DNA of 64,000 bases from Chromatocurvus halotolerans (GTDB lineage: Bacteria > Pseudomonadota > Gammaproteobacteria > Pseudomonadales > Halieaceae). Under the pieces are notes generated by a model that did not search any database, was not told the DNA's origin, and saw only the letters and a program-made list of their open reading frames with translations. The stretch spans positions 62,001-126,000 of the forward strand of contig NZ_SLWX01000003.1 in assembly GCF_004340525.1 (NCBI RefSeq), given 5' to 3'. Shown one piece after another: positions 45,035 to 54,508 of this stretch (within the stretch, counting starts at the first letter, position 1; the number at the start of each line of letters is the position of its first letter). The position numbers and the translations under genes are program-made.

Positions 45035-45167
45035 GTTTGGGATGATGAAGGATAGCTGGGCTTGTTGGCAGCGGCGTCCAGGTTGTGTCGCCGTCTTCTC
45101 GGCGTCCCGGGAAGCACTTCCCTGACCCTGCGGCATAATGTGGGTGAAGTCATCAGGAGATCGCGCC

Positions 45168-45488
45168 ATGAAAATCACCCTCCGTGAACTGGGTGCCCGC
45201 CACGTACAGAAGCTGGTGATCGAGTCTGTCGACCTGAGCCTGTATATCGCCGAGGCGACGGTCGATGACGAGGTGCATCTGGTGGTGGATGACGCCGGCA
45301 AGCCGCTTCGGGAGCGCAACCTGACGGGGATGAAGCGGCACTTCGCCGGGATGAGCGTGGATGCCTGTGTTCTGCGGCAGCGCAGTGCCTATGACGAGAT
45401 GATCGGACACCGCTGGCAGGCAGCCGACAACACGCTGGAAATCCCGATGACGACAGCCGCCCAACCCCTGCCGGACTGGCAGCATTGA
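45168..45488 (+). CDS. Small DUF6482-like protein
   Basis: 106 residues from the ATG at 45168, with AGGAG eight or nine bases upstream. The sequence (LVIESVDLSLYIAEATVDDE, then LVVDDAGKPLRERNLTGMKRHF) resembles small DUF6482 proteins of gammaproteobacteria; this match is from memory and only moderate. No signal peptide or membrane segment is seen. It is divergent from the Cho-like gene and convergent with the retropepsin gene 16 bases later. Function unknown. Confidence 0.6.
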   Translation: MKITLRELGARHVQKLVIESVDLSLYIAEATVDDEVHLVVDDAGKPLRERNLTGMKRHFAGMSVDACVLRQRSAYDEMIGHRWQAADNTLEIPMTTAAQPLPDWQH

Positions 45489-45504
45489 CACTGCCGGATC
45501 CGGG

Positions 45505-46050
45505 TCATGCGCCGGCCGGAGCGCCCTGCGGATACTGGCGCAGGGTCAGTGTGCTGCCGCGCTGGGTGAACTCGATATGCCGCAGGAAGGACATGCCGAG
45601 CAGAATCTCGCGCATCTGCAGCCCCGGCGTAATGCCGGCCTCGACGTTGGTCAGCTCGATATTGCCGATGCTGACGCTGGCCAGTCGTGTGGCATAGCTG
45701 GTGGTGTTGCCATTGGCGGTGCGTGTTGTGAACGGTCGGCCGCGCGGGATCTCCAGCTCCGCAGCGATGTCCGCCGGGATAGCGATACCTGTGGCGCCCG
45801 TATCCAGCAGAAATACCACGGGCTTGCCGTTGATCTCGCCGCTGGCGACGTAGTGGCCCTGACGATTGCGCTCCAGTTCCACCTCGCGTACCCCATCCTG
45901 GGTGATATCAGTCGCCACCGAGGTATTGGGATTGTGGCGCTGCTCAATCACGCCAGTGAAATAGTAGGTCAGCAGCGCCAGCACAACCAGCCACGCCATC
46001 ACCTGCATGCCAAGCCCGAGGCGCTTCTGTTCCCTGATCGGATCGTCCAT
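45505..46050 (-). CDS. Membrane-anchored retropepsin-like aspartic protease
   Basis: 181 residues from the ATG at 46050, picked because AAGGAGG lies just upstream; a TTG 15 bases earlier is part of that site. One N-terminal membrane segment (MQVMAWLVVLALLTYYFTG) is followed by a single retropepsin domain with the active-site triplet in FLLDTGATGIAIP and a flap/strand GNIELTNVEAGI and ILLGMSFLRHIEF. This matches the bacterial clan AA protease group (TIGR02281-like). Such enzymes work as dimers; the substrate is unknown. It is divergent from plsB. Confidence 0.82.
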   Translation of the reverse strand: MDDPIREQKRLGLGMQVMAWLVVLALLTYYFTGVIEQRHNPNTSVATDITQDGVREVELERNRQGHYVASGEINGKPVVFLLDTGATGIAIPADIAAELEIPRGRPFTTRTANGNTTSYATRLASVSIGNIELTNVEAGITPGLQMREILLGMSFLRHIEFTQRGSTLTLRQYPQGAPAGA

Positions 46051-46188
46051 CCGCGCCTCCTTCAAGACGGTACAGTCGATCGGTAAGGGTAATCAAAAAC
46101 CCCCTGTTCGCGCCACGACGCGTCAGCATGACAGGCCCGTCTCTCGTGATACCATCGTAGCAGCGGGCAGCGGGAGTCAAATAACAAG

Positions 46189-48486
46189 ATGAGCAACAAG
46201 CCCTGGCAGGCACTCGGCAAGGGGCCTGGCATTATCATTATCGATGCGGCACATGCAGTAGAGCAGCGCCTGCTGGAGGACTGGCTGCAGGACTGCCTGT
46301 CCTCCGAGGGGCTCGACGAGTGCGACGCCGTGCGCATCGTGATTCCGATTGCGCGGACCCCCGAAAAGCTGGACGCCACACCGTTGCTGGCGGCGCTGGA
46401 GTCGGGTGATGACACCTGTGTGCTGCCCATACGAGTGGTGTGGCATTGTTCTCTGGACGAAAAAAGCATCCGGCCCCGAGCCCGGGACCTGCTGTTCGGT
46501 AACCCGCGTCGACCCGGTCCGTGGCGGGCGAGGCGCATGCTGGCACAGAACCCGGAGCGCGCCGAGTGCATTGCCGGCGAGCCGGCGACGCTGGGTGCGC
46601 TGCGAGAGAGGCTCCGGCAGCGCTCCGGAAGCGAAACGGATCCCATGCGTCTGGCAGATTTTATCGCCGCCCAGGCCGGGCTGGCGCTGGATATCGCCGA
46701 GCGCAGGCTGCAGGGCAGCCGCTACAAGGTGCCCCGCCGGGTTGCCGTGAATATCCTCAACAGCGCGCGGTTCAAGGAAGCGCTGAATGCGCTGAATGCC
46801 GAAACCGGCAAGAGCGTTCCGCAGCTGCGCCACGAAGCCGAGGGCATCATGCGCGAACTCATCGCCCGGCCGGCGCCGTTCTGGCTGGACGTCATGGCGC
46901 AGCTCAATCATCTCATCATGTCGCTGGGTTACGATTCCAATGTCGTCATCGATCGCGAGGGTCTTGAGCGCATCCGCCAGCTGACACGGGAATACCCGGC
47001 GGCCCTGCTGTGGACCCACAAGACCCATGTCGACGCCTTTGCCGTGAATTCCATGCTGTTCGACAACGATTTTCCCAACCCGCATATTCTCGGCGGTGTG
47101 AACATGGCGTTTGCCGGACTTGGCTTTCTCGCGCGCCGGGCCGGCGCCATCTTCATTCGCCGCAGCTTCCGCGACGATCCGCTGTACAAGCTCGTCCTGC
47201 GGCACTACATCGGCTACCTCATGGAAAAGCGCTTCCCGCTGAGCTGGGCATTCGAGGGCACGCGTTCGCGCGTCGGCAAGCTCATGCCGCCACGCTACGG
47301 TCTGCTGAAATATGTGATGGAATCGGCTCACGCCACGGATGCCCGCAACCTGCACATCATCCCGATTGCCATCAACTATGACCTTATTGGCGATGTGCGC
47401 GACTACGCGGTGGAACAGGCCGGTGCGACCAAGCAGCCCGAGAGCCTGCGCTGGTTTATCGGCTACCTGCGCGGGCTGCGCCAGCCCATGGGGCAGATCT
47501 ACTTCGATTTCGGCGAGCCTGTGATTCTGCCGGAGGTCCCGGATGTGGCAGACGAGCGTGAGCTGCAGCGAGTGGCGTTCCGGGTGGGGCTGGAGGTCAA
47601 TCGGGTGACCCCCATCACCCTGCCTTCCCTGCTCAGCATGGTCTTGCTGGGTTCGGCACCCAGGGCGCTGACCGCCGACGAGCTGCGCGCGGAACTGCAG
47701 GCGCTCACGCAATGGGCTCAGGCGCGTCGTATTCGCATCACGAGACATGCGCTCACCGAAGACGACGCACAGATGGATGCGTTGACGGACAAGATGGTTC
47801 TCAACGGCCTGCTCACCCGCTATGACGACGGTCCGGAGCGGGTGTACGCCATTGCCGCTGACAACCACGGCGTTGCTGGCTACTACCGCAACACCATCGC
47901 GCACTTCTTCGTGATCAAGTCGATCGCCGAGCTCGCGCTCATGCGTATGGCGTTTCGCAAGCTGGAGGGCAGTGAGGCGTTCTGGGTCGAGGCCGAGCGC
48001 CTGCGCGACCTGTTCAAGTTCGAGTTTTTCTATGCGCCGCGGGACGAATTCCGGCTGCAGATCCGCCAGGAGCTGAACCAGTATCGCGAGGACTGGGAAA
48101 CGGCACTGGATGAGAAGGGCGGTGCGGCGGTGGTGCTGGGTCAGTTTGTGCCATTGGTGGCCCACAGCGTCATGCTGCCCTACATCGAGGCCTATCGCAT
48201 CGTGGCGGATGTGCTCGCGCGGCAGGAAGCGGGCGCGGCGCTCGACGAGAAGGACGCTATCGCGCAATCCCTGGCCTATGGCAAGCAGGCTTACCTGCAG
48301 CGACGTATCAGTTCCGAAGCGTCCATCGGCAAGCTGCTGTTCCAGAACGGCTACAAACTGATGGCGAATTTCAACCTGACCGGCAGCGGAGAGGCTGATC
48401 TTGCAGCGCGGCGGCTGGAGCTGGCACAGGAATTCCGCACCCTCCAGCGTCGCGTGGAGCGGATTCGCGCCCAGGCCCTGCCCTGA
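46189..48486 (+). CDS. plsB: Glycerol-3-phosphate 1-acyltransferase
   Basis: 765 residues, slightly shorter than E. coli PlsB (about 807). The acyltransferase blocks are intact: THKTHVDAF with the catalytic HX4D pair His277 and Asp282, GAIFIRRSF, AFEGTRSRVGK and IIPIAINYD. It esterifies position 1 of glycerol-3-phosphate using acyl-CoA or acyl-ACP, the first step of phospholipid and neutral-lipid synthesis, at the inner membrane. A WS/DGAT-type acyltransferase gene follows after 14 bases, so the first and a possible last step of glycerolipid synthesis may be co-expressed. Confidence 0.94.
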   Translation: MSNKPWQALGKGPGIIIIDAAHAVEQRLLEDWLQDCLSSEGLDECDAVRIVIPIARTPEKLDATPLLAALESGDDTCVLPIRVVWHCSLDEKSIRPRARDLLFGNPRRPGPWRARRMLAQNPERAECIAGEPATLGALRERLRQRSGSETDPMRLADFIAAQAGLALDIAERRLQGSRYKVPRRVAVNILNSARFKEALNALNAETGKSVPQLRHEAEGIMRELIARPAPFWLDVMAQLNHLIMSLGYDSNVVIDREGLERIRQLTREYPAALLWTHKTHVDAFAVNSMLFDNDFPNPHILGGVNMAFAGLGFLARRAGAIFIRRSFRDDPLYKLVLRHYIGYLMEKRFPLSWAFEGTRSRVGKLMPPRYGLLKYVMESAHATDARNLHIIPIAINYDLIGDVRDYAVEQAGATKQPESLRWFIGYLRGLRQPMGQIYFDFGEPVILPEVPDVADERELQRVAFRVGLEVNRVTPITLPSLLSMVLLGSAPRALTADELRAELQALTQWAQARRIRITRHALTEDDAQMDALTDKMVLNGLLTRYDDGPERVYAIAADNHGVAGYYRNTIAHFFVIKSIAELALMRMAFRKLEGSEAFWVEAERLRDLFKFEFFYAPRDEFRLQIRQELNQYREDWETALDEKGGAAVVLGQFVPLVAHSVMLPYIEAYRIVADVLARQEAGAALDEKDAIAQSLAYGKQAYLQRRISSEASIGKLLFQNGYKLMANFNLTGSGEADLAARRLELAQEFRTLQRRVERIRAQALP

Positions 48487-48500
48487 CCGATGGATGTCCC

Positions 48501-50084
48501 ATGCACCAGCTGAGTTCGCAGGATGCACAGTTTCTCTATATGGAGACGGCGCATAATCTTGCCCACGTCACCTCCATTTCCGTCTACGATCCGCACACGG
48601 TGCCGGGCGGTGGCGTCGTGCGTTTCAAGGATATTCTGGCCCACGTGGAGCGGCGTCTTGCCGCCAATCCACTGCTGACGCGGCGCCTGCTGCGTCTGCC
48701 GCTGGAGCTGGATTATCCCTACTGGATCGAGGATGAGTTCTTCGACCTCGAGTATCACGTCACACACGGTCGCCTGCCCGAACCCGGCGACTGGCGGCAG
48801 TTCTGCATACACATGGCACGCTATCATTCCCGTTCCCTGGACATGCGTCGCCCCCCCTGGGAGATGTACGTGGTCGAGGGGCTGGACCACGTCGACGGGC
48901 TGCCCGCCGGTTGCTACGCCATTGCCACCAAGATCCACCATGCCGCGGGTGACGGCGCGTCACTCACGCGCTTCTTTGCCAGTCTGTCGGATATCGACCC
49001 GCAGGGCACTCCGGCGATTCCCCTGCAGCCTGTCGAGCCGGGCAGTGACCCGATGCCAGCTTTCGGGACGCTGGCGCGGCGTGCGCTGCTCAACAACCTG
49101 CGTTCGCCGCTGCGCCTGGGCAACGCCCTCCTGCGCACGGTGCCCGGCCTTCTGGAAACGGCGCGGGAAGCGGCCAGAGGGAAAGAAGGCAGTTCGCCGC
49201 GGCCCCGTTACCCGGTGCCGCATACGCGCTTCAACGTTGCAGTATCACCACACAAGGTATTTGACGCCCGGGTTGTACCGCTTGCCGACCTCCAGGCCGC
49301 GCGCGTCCTCGTGCCCGGTGCGACGGTGAACGACGTTATCCTCGCCGTGTGCAGCGATGCTCTACGGCGCTATCTGCAGCGGCACGATGAGCTGCCGGAA
49401 GACTCCCTGGTGGCCTGGGTGCCCATCAATGCGCGCGCCCGTGCCGGGGCTGATGCCGACGGTGGCGCTGCCGGCAACCGGATATCGGCCATGACCGCGC
49501 CCATCTTTACAAACGAGGCCGACACCGTGGAGCGGCTGCGGCGGATTTCACAGTCTACCCGGCGCAGCAAGGAAGCCCGCGCTGGCATCCCCGCACGACT
49601 GATGACAGATCTGACCCAGCATGTGCCCGCCGCCACGCAGGTGCTGGCCAGCCGCCTGGTGCTGCAGACCGGCCTCGCAGCGCGCCTTTGCAACGTGTTT
49701 ATCTCCAACGTGCCGGGTCCGCAGATACCGCTGTATATGAACGGTGCCTGTGCCGTGCGGAATTTCGGGCTGGCGCCGCTGGCGGACGGCATGGGCCTGT
49801 TTATCGCCACCCCCAGCTACAACGGGCGGGTGAGTTTCAACGTCATTTCGACCCGCGAAATTGCCCCGGATATCGATGTGCTGATGGTCTGCTTCGACGA
49901 GGCGCTGGATGCCATGCGCGAGGCGCTGCAGACTGCCCCGGAAAGCGGCAAGCGGACGACCGCGGCCCGGCGGGTAAAAACGCCGGCGAAGCGCAGGAAG
50001 ACGCCTGCCCGTGCCCGCAAGACCACTCCGGCGCGCCGGCGGGCGACCCGCAAACGCGTCAGCCCCGACGGCCAGCCCGATTAA
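48501..50084 (+). CDS. Wax ester synthase/DGAT-type acyltransferase with basic tail
   Basis: 527 residues, longer than the usual 450-480. The condensation-type catalytic motif HHxxxDG is intact: His146-His147 and Asp151 in KIHHAAGDGAS. NDVILAVCSDAL and VFISNVPGP are also conserved. The enzyme transfers acyl groups from acyl-CoA to fatty alcohols or diacylglycerol, making storage wax esters or triacylglycerol. After residue 480 comes an unusual Lys/Arg/Ala/Pro/Thr tail with repeated KTPA/RKTP units, like bacterial histone-H1-like tails. The TAA stop shares a TTAA with the convergent TetR gene. Confidence 0.85.
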   Translation: MHQLSSQDAQFLYMETAHNLAHVTSISVYDPHTVPGGGVVRFKDILAHVERRLAANPLLTRRLLRLPLELDYPYWIEDEFFDLEYHVTHGRLPEPGDWRQFCIHMARYHSRSLDMRRPPWEMYVVEGLDHVDGLPAGCYAIATKIHHAAGDGASLTRFFASLSDIDPQGTPAIPLQPVEPGSDPMPAFGTLARRALLNNLRSPLRLGNALLRTVPGLLETAREAARGKEGSSPRPRYPVPHTRFNVAVSPHKVFDARVVPLADLQAARVLVPGATVNDVILAVCSDALRRYLQRHDELPEDSLVAWVPINARARAGADADGGAAGNRISAMTAPIFTNEADTVERLRRISQSTRRSKEARAGIPARLMTDLTQHVPAATQVLASRLVLQTGLAARLCNVFISNVPGPQIPLYMNGACAVRNFGLAPLADGMGLFIATPSYNGRVSFNVISTREIAPDIDVLMVCFDEALDAMREALQTAPESGKRTTAARRVKTPAKRRKTPARARKTTPARRRATRKRVSPDGQPD

Positions 50085-50845
50085 TCAACGTCTCGCCGGG
50101 ACACGGTCACCATTTGTTCCAGCTGCTGCGCGGCAGCCTCCAGGCGCGTCGCCACCGCATCGAGTCGCCCGGGGCTGTCACCTGCTGCTGGTGATCCGGC
50201 GCACGATGCGCCCGTTGACAGGCTCACCCACAGCGGGTCCACCAGCGCTTTGACATGGGCGGCCAGACCGCTTCCTGCCGAGCCCTTGTGCCGATACAGG
50301 TAGGTGCGCATGCCGTATTCCAGACCGCCGAAAAACAGGTCCCGGAAAGCGATAAGATCGGTACCGGCGCCGATTTCCCCGCGTTCAATGCCCTCGCGAA
50401 GCATGCGATCGAGATAAGCGACATACCGGCGATTGAGGGTTCGCACGGGCGACTGAGCGGCGGGGTCGAGCTGCTCTATGTCGATGCCGATATACACCTG
50501 CAGCAGTCGCATCATCAGCGCCTGGTCTGCCGCCAGAGACCGCACATGGTGGATTGCCAGGTCCTGCAGCCGTTGCCGCGTGTCCATCTCGGCGTCGAGG
50601 ATGGCCTCTGCCCCCTTGCACAGTGTCTGTGTGTAGAAGCGGTCGAGTATCGCCAGCATCAGCTCATGCTTGCTGCCGAAATAGTGAAATACCGTGCCCT
50701 CGGAAACGCCTGCCTGCGCGGCGATGCGGCGTGTGGACGTGCTGTGAAACCCTGCGCTGGCAAACAGCTCGGTAGCGGCCCTCAGTATGTCCTGCTCACG
50801 CCGCTCGAGGCGCTCACGGGTAGAGGTTTTTGCTGTGCCGGCCAT
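50081..50845 (-). CDS. TetR family transcriptional regulator
   Basis: 254 residues from the ATG at 50845; codons upstream to 50974 are open but lack regulator-like sequence. The N-terminal helix-turn-helix is typical: ILRAATELFASAGFHSTSTRRIAAQAGVSEGTVFHYFGSK-type spacing with FHYFGSKHELM. The C-terminal ligand domain ends in a helical segment (RLDAVATRLEAAAQQLEQM). It is divergent from the AtuA-like/carboxylase operon, with an inverted repeat between them, so it probably represses that operon in response to an acyl-CoA or related metabolite. The ligand is an inference from context. Confidence 0.85.
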   Translation of the reverse strand: MAGTAKTSTRERLERREQDILRAATELFASAGFHSTSTRRIAAQAGVSEGTVFHYFGSKHELMLAILDRFYTQTLCKGAEAILDAEMDTRQRLQDLAIHHVRSLAADQALMMRLLQVYIGIDIEQLDPAAQSPVRTLNRRYVAYLDRMLREGIERGEIGAGTDLIAFRDLFFGGLEYGMRTYLYRHKGSAGSGLAAHVKALVDPLWVSLSTGASCAGSPAAGDSPGRLDAVATRLEAAAQQLEQMVTVSRRDVD

Positions 50846-50944
50846 GGGGCAGTTCCCGATGCGTCGAAATAAAGAGGCAACATAGCCTGCGCAGGGCCGC
50901 GGGTAAACTGCCGGCGAATGCTGGCCATGGCGGTGTGCTTTGTG

Positions 50945-50961
50945 ATCAAGTCGTGCTTGAT
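50945..50961. promoter_or_regulatory. Candidate TetR operator
   Basis: A perfect inverted repeat, ATCAAG-TCGTG-CTTGAT, stands between the divergent TetR and AtuA-like genes. A CATAAT at 50977-50982 may be the forward -10, so a bound regulator would cover the -35 area of the forward promoter. The same site could also autoregulate the TetR gene. Confidence 0.55.
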
Positions 50962-51017
50962 AAAAATCGAGCAACGCATAATCTGGGGTGAAGCGAACAG
51001 CAAACAGGGGTTATCGG

Positions 51018-52871
51018 GTGACGGGATCGGTTCTTACCATTGGCGGCGCCTCCGGCTACTGGGGAGACGCACCGGGAGCCACCGCGCAGTTGCTGGCTCA
51101 CGAGAGCCTGGATTTTCTGGTCTATGATTACCTGGCCGAGATAACGCTGTCGATTCTCGCCCGCGCCCGGGCCGCCGATCCGCAAGCCGGTTACGCAACG
51201 GATTTCGTCACTTCCGCCATGGCGCCGAATCTGCAGCACATTGCGCAGAAGGGCGTTCGCGTGATCAGTAACGCGGGCGGCGTCAATCCGGATGCCTGCG
51301 CGCAGGCGCTGCGGGACCTGCTGCGGGAACAGGGGCTCGCTCTCAGAGTGGCGGTGGTGAAAGGCGACGATCTCGCTATGCGAACGGCGGAGTTTGCCGG
51401 GCACGCCGGTCAGGCGCCTGTGCGGGAGATGTTCACCGGCGAGGGTTTTCCGCCGCCTGAGCGTGTGTCCAGCGTGAATGCCTACCTCGGCGCCAGCGGG
51501 ATCGCTGCCGCGCTGGATCGCGGTGCCGATATCGTCATTACCGGACGCTGCGTGGACAGCGCCGTGACTCTTGGCGCCTGTCTCCACTATTTCCGCTGGT
51601 CACTGGACGACCTGGACCGGCTCGCCCAGGGCAGTCTTGCGGGGCATCTTCTGGAGTGCGGCACGCAGGCCACGGGCGGCAATTTTACCGACTGGGAAGC
51701 TGTGGCGGAGGGCCTCTGGGCTGCGGGCTACCCGCTGGCGGAGATCGCAGCCGACGGTGATTTCGTCGTGACCCGGCCAGCGGACACCGGTGGTCGGGTG
51801 ACGGTAGGCACGGTGGCGGAGCAGATGCTGTACGAGATCGGCGATCCGCGCCGCTACATCCTGCCCGACGTTATCTGCGATTTCAGCGAGGTGCAGTTTG
51901 CCGAGGTCGGCGAGGATCGGGTGCGGGTGAGTGGTGCCCGTGGCGCCGGGCGGCCCGAAACTCTCAAGGTGTGTGCCACCTGGGCCGACGGCTTTCGTGC
52001 CGGGCACCTGTGGACGCTGGTCGGGCGCAATGCGGAGGGCAAGGCGAGAGCCTTTGCGCGGGGCGTACTCAAGCGCACCGAGCAGGCGCTGGTGGCCGCC
52101 GGGCTGCCGCCGCTGAGCGAAACCAGCATTGAGCTGCCCGGCGGCGAGTCCCAGTTTCCGCCGCTGTCGCGTCAGTCAGCCCGGCGCGAGGTCAACGTGA
52201 AAATTGCGGTAAAGCATCCCACTGCCGAGGGCGTGGCCGTGTTTCTCAAGGAAATGACCGGTCACGCGCTGGCGGCGCCGCCGGGGCTGTGCAGCTTTGC
52301 CGGAGCGCGGGCCAGACCATCACCGGTGGTTCGCCTGTTTTCGTTTACCGTGCCCGCAGCCGGTGTTCCGTCCGTGGTGGCAATGGACGACGGTGAGCAT
52401 GAGCTGGTGCCGTCGCCCGCCGTGTCGCCGCCGGCCCTGCCACCGGCTCCGCAGCTGCCCCTGCCTGCCGCGGCGGACGAGTCGGGGGTCAGGGTTTCGC
52501 TGGAGGCGCTGGCCTGGGCGCGCAGCGGCGACAAGGGTGACAAGGCCAATATCGGCGTTATCGCGCGCAAGCCGGAATTTCTACCCTACATCGCGGCAGC
52601 CCTGACGGAGGCGGCTGTGGCCGAGTGCTTCGCGCACTTCCTGGCGCCGGGGCAGGCGCGACCGGTGGAGCGTTTCTACCTGCCAGGCACCAGCTCGCTC
52701 AATTTTCTTCTGCACAACGTGCTCGGCGGTGGCGGCATCGCCAGCCTGCGACTCGATGCCCAGGGCAAGGCCTACGCGCAGGTGCTGCTGGCGCTAGCCG
52801 TCCCGGTGCCGGCGTCGCTGGCTTCCCGGTACGGCCTGACCGTCACCCACAGAGAGGATGCCAGCCAATGA
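51018..52871 (+). CDS. AtuA-like DUF1446 protein
   Basis: 617 residues from a GTG at 51018 with AGGGG eight bases upstream; a GTG at 50988 lies too close to the likely -10. The N-terminal domain (TIGGASGYWGDAPGATAQLL, VISNAGGVNPDAC, DIVITGRCVDSAVTLGA) is DUF1446, and the C-terminal domain has the WARSGDKGDKANIGVIAR signature of AtuA-type proteins. AtuA belongs to acyclic terpene (citronellol/geraniol) utilisation, where its exact reaction is unsettled. Its stop overlaps the start of a carboxyltransferase gene (ATGA), tying it to acyl-CoA carboxylation. Confidence 0.83.
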   Translation: MTGSVLTIGGASGYWGDAPGATAQLLAHESLDFLVYDYLAEITLSILARARAADPQAGYATDFVTSAMAPNLQHIAQKGVRVISNAGGVNPDACAQALRDLLREQGLALRVAVVKGDDLAMRTAEFAGHAGQAPVREMFTGEGFPPPERVSSVNAYLGASGIAAALDRGADIVITGRCVDSAVTLGACLHYFRWSLDDLDRLAQGSLAGHLLECGTQATGGNFTDWEAVAEGLWAAGYPLAEIAADGDFVVTRPADTGGRVTVGTVAEQMLYEIGDPRRYILPDVICDFSEVQFAEVGEDRVRVSGARGAGRPETLKVCATWADGFRAGHLWTLVGRNAEGKARAFARGVLKRTEQALVAAGLPPLSETSIELPGGESQFPPLSRQSARREVNVKIAVKHPTAEGVAVFLKEMTGHALAAPPGLCSFAGARARPSPVVRLFSFTVPAAGVPSVVAMDDGEHELVPSPAVSPPALPPAPQLPLPAAADESGVRVSLEALAWARSGDKGDKANIGVIARKPEFLPYIAAALTEAAVAECFAHFLAPGQARPVERFYLPGTSSLNFLLHNVLGGGGIASLRLDAQGKAYAQVLLALAVPVPASLASRYGLTVTHREDASQ

Positions 52872-54499
52872 CACTGGGCAACGGATTTGTCTCCAGCGTG
52901 CGTAAGCCGTCGGCGGATTTTGCGGCCAATGAAGCCGCGCAGCAGGCACTGATCGAGCAACTGCAGTCTGCCCTGGCCCGGGCCGCGGCGCTGTCAAATG
53001 CCGCGCGTCCGCGCTTCGAAAAACGCGGACAGCTGCTGCCCCGGGAGCGCCTGGCTCGCCTGCTCGACCGCGGCAGCCCGTTCCTGGAGATCGCCAACAT
53101 GGCCGGCTACCTGGTGGACTCGGACGATCCCGATACCTCTGTGCCCGGCGCGTCCTACATTGCCGGCATCGGTGTCGTTGCCGGTGCGCGCTGCATGGTG
53201 GTGGTGGATGACGCTGGCATCAACGCCGGCGCCATGACCACCACCTCCACGGACAAACTGCTGCGTGTCATGGATATTGCGCTGGCCCAGAAGCTGCCTT
53301 TCCTGCATCTGGTGGAGAGCGCCGGCGCCAACCTGCTGGAGTATCGCGTGGAAATGTGGGTGCGCGGCGGCGGGGTATTTGCCCGACTGGCAAGGCTGTC
53401 GGCTGCCGGAATTCCTGTGCTCACGGTACTGCACGGCGCGTCTGCCGCGGGCGGCGCCTACATGCCCGGCCTGAGTGATTACGTGATCGGCGTCCGTGAT
53501 AACGGCAGGGCCTATCTCGCCGGTCCGGCGCTGCTCAAGGCAGCGACCGGCGAAATTGCCGATGACGAGTCGCTCGGCGGGGCAGCGATGCACGCCGGCA
53601 CCACCGGTCTGGTGGATTACCTGGCTGACAGCGACGCGCAGGCCCTGGCGCTGTGCCGCGACGTGGTCGCGCGCCTCGACTGGAATCGAGCGCTCGCGCT
53701 GCCGGAGAGGACTGGCTTTGCCGAGCCTCGCTACAGTCCCGACGAGCTGCCGGGCATCGTGTCGGTGGACTATCGCCAGCCCTGTGAGGCCCGTGAGGTG
53801 GTGGCCAGGCTGGTGGATGGCTCCGACTTTCTCGAATTCAAGCCGGCGCACGGCGTCACCACGCTGTGCCTGCAGGCGGCGATCTACGGTATCGCGGTCG
53901 GCGTCATCGCCAATAATGGGCCGATAGATCCGGCGGGGGCGACCAAGGCAGCCCAGTTCATCCAGCTGTGCGACCAGTCGGGCATCCCGCTGGTGTTCCT
54001 GCAGAACATTACCGGCTACATGGTAGGTACGACCTATGAGCAGGCAGGGATGATCAAGCACGGCAGCAAGATGATCCAGGCGGTGACCAATGCCCGGGTG
54101 CCACGCATCACGCTGATGATCGGTGCCAGCTTCGGTGCCGGCAACTACGGCATGTGCGGTCAGGGCTATGACCCCGACTTCCTGTTCAGCTGGCCAGGCA
54201 CCCAGAGCGGCGTCATGGGCGGTGAGCAGGCGGCGCGCACCATGTCCGAGGTGCTGCGCGCCGGTGCCGCGCGCAAGGGGGTCGAAGTTGACGAGGCGCG
54301 GGTCGCGGCCCAGGAGGCCCGCGTGATCGATCTCTACGACCGGCAGTCCAGCGCGTTCTATACCTCGGGTCGCCTGCTGGATGATGGGCTGATCGATCCG
54401 CGGGATTCGCGTCGGGTGCTCGGCATGGCCCTGCAGACCTGTCGCGAGGCGCGTGCGCGCACGCTGAATCCCAACACCTTTGGCGTCGCGCGCCTGTAG
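52868..54499 (+). CDS. Acyl-CoA carboxylase carboxyltransferase (beta) subunit
   Basis: 543 residues from the ATG at 52868. The crotonase-like carboxyltransferase fold is shown by LLDRGSPFLEI, the first oxyanion region GASAAGGAYMPGLSD, QNITGYMVGTTYEQAG and the second oxyanion region GASFGAGNYGMCGQG followed by SGVMGGEQAA. The layout is that of methylcrotonyl-, geranyl- or propionyl-CoA carboxylase beta subunits. Coupling to AtuA suggests a branched or isoprenoid acyl-CoA substrate. The alpha subunit follows nine bases later, its AGGAGG overlapping this stop. Confidence 0.9.
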   Translation: MTLGNGFVSSVRKPSADFAANEAAQQALIEQLQSALARAAALSNAARPRFEKRGQLLPRERLARLLDRGSPFLEIANMAGYLVDSDDPDTSVPGASYIAGIGVVAGARCMVVVDDAGINAGAMTTTSTDKLLRVMDIALAQKLPFLHLVESAGANLLEYRVEMWVRGGGVFARLARLSAAGIPVLTVLHGASAAGGAYMPGLSDYVIGVRDNGRAYLAGPALLKAATGEIADDESLGGAAMHAGTTGLVDYLADSDAQALALCRDVVARLDWNRALALPERTGFAEPRYSPDELPGIVSVDYRQPCEAREVVARLVDGSDFLEFKPAHGVTTLCLQAAIYGIAVGVIANNGPIDPAGATKAAQFIQLCDQSGIPLVFLQNITGYMVGTTYEQAGMIKHGSKMIQAVTNARVPRITLMIGASFGAGNYGMCGQGYDPDFLFSWPGTQSGVMGGEQAARTMSEVLRAGAARKGVEVDEARVAAQEARVIDLYDRQSSAFYTSGRLLDDGLIDPRDSRRVLGMALQTCREARARTLNPNTFGVARL

Positions 54500-54508
54500 G
54501 AGGCTCCC

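Noticed and set aside
45035-45167. LexA (SOS) box upstream of the Cho-like gene
   Set aside because: No CTGT-N8-ACAG arrangement was found in the divergent intergenic region.
46177-48528. A 783-codon open frame on the reverse strand covering all of plsB
   Set aside because: It mirrors plsB codon by codon, has no recognisable domain and blocks a well-supported gene; long antisense frames are common at this GC content.
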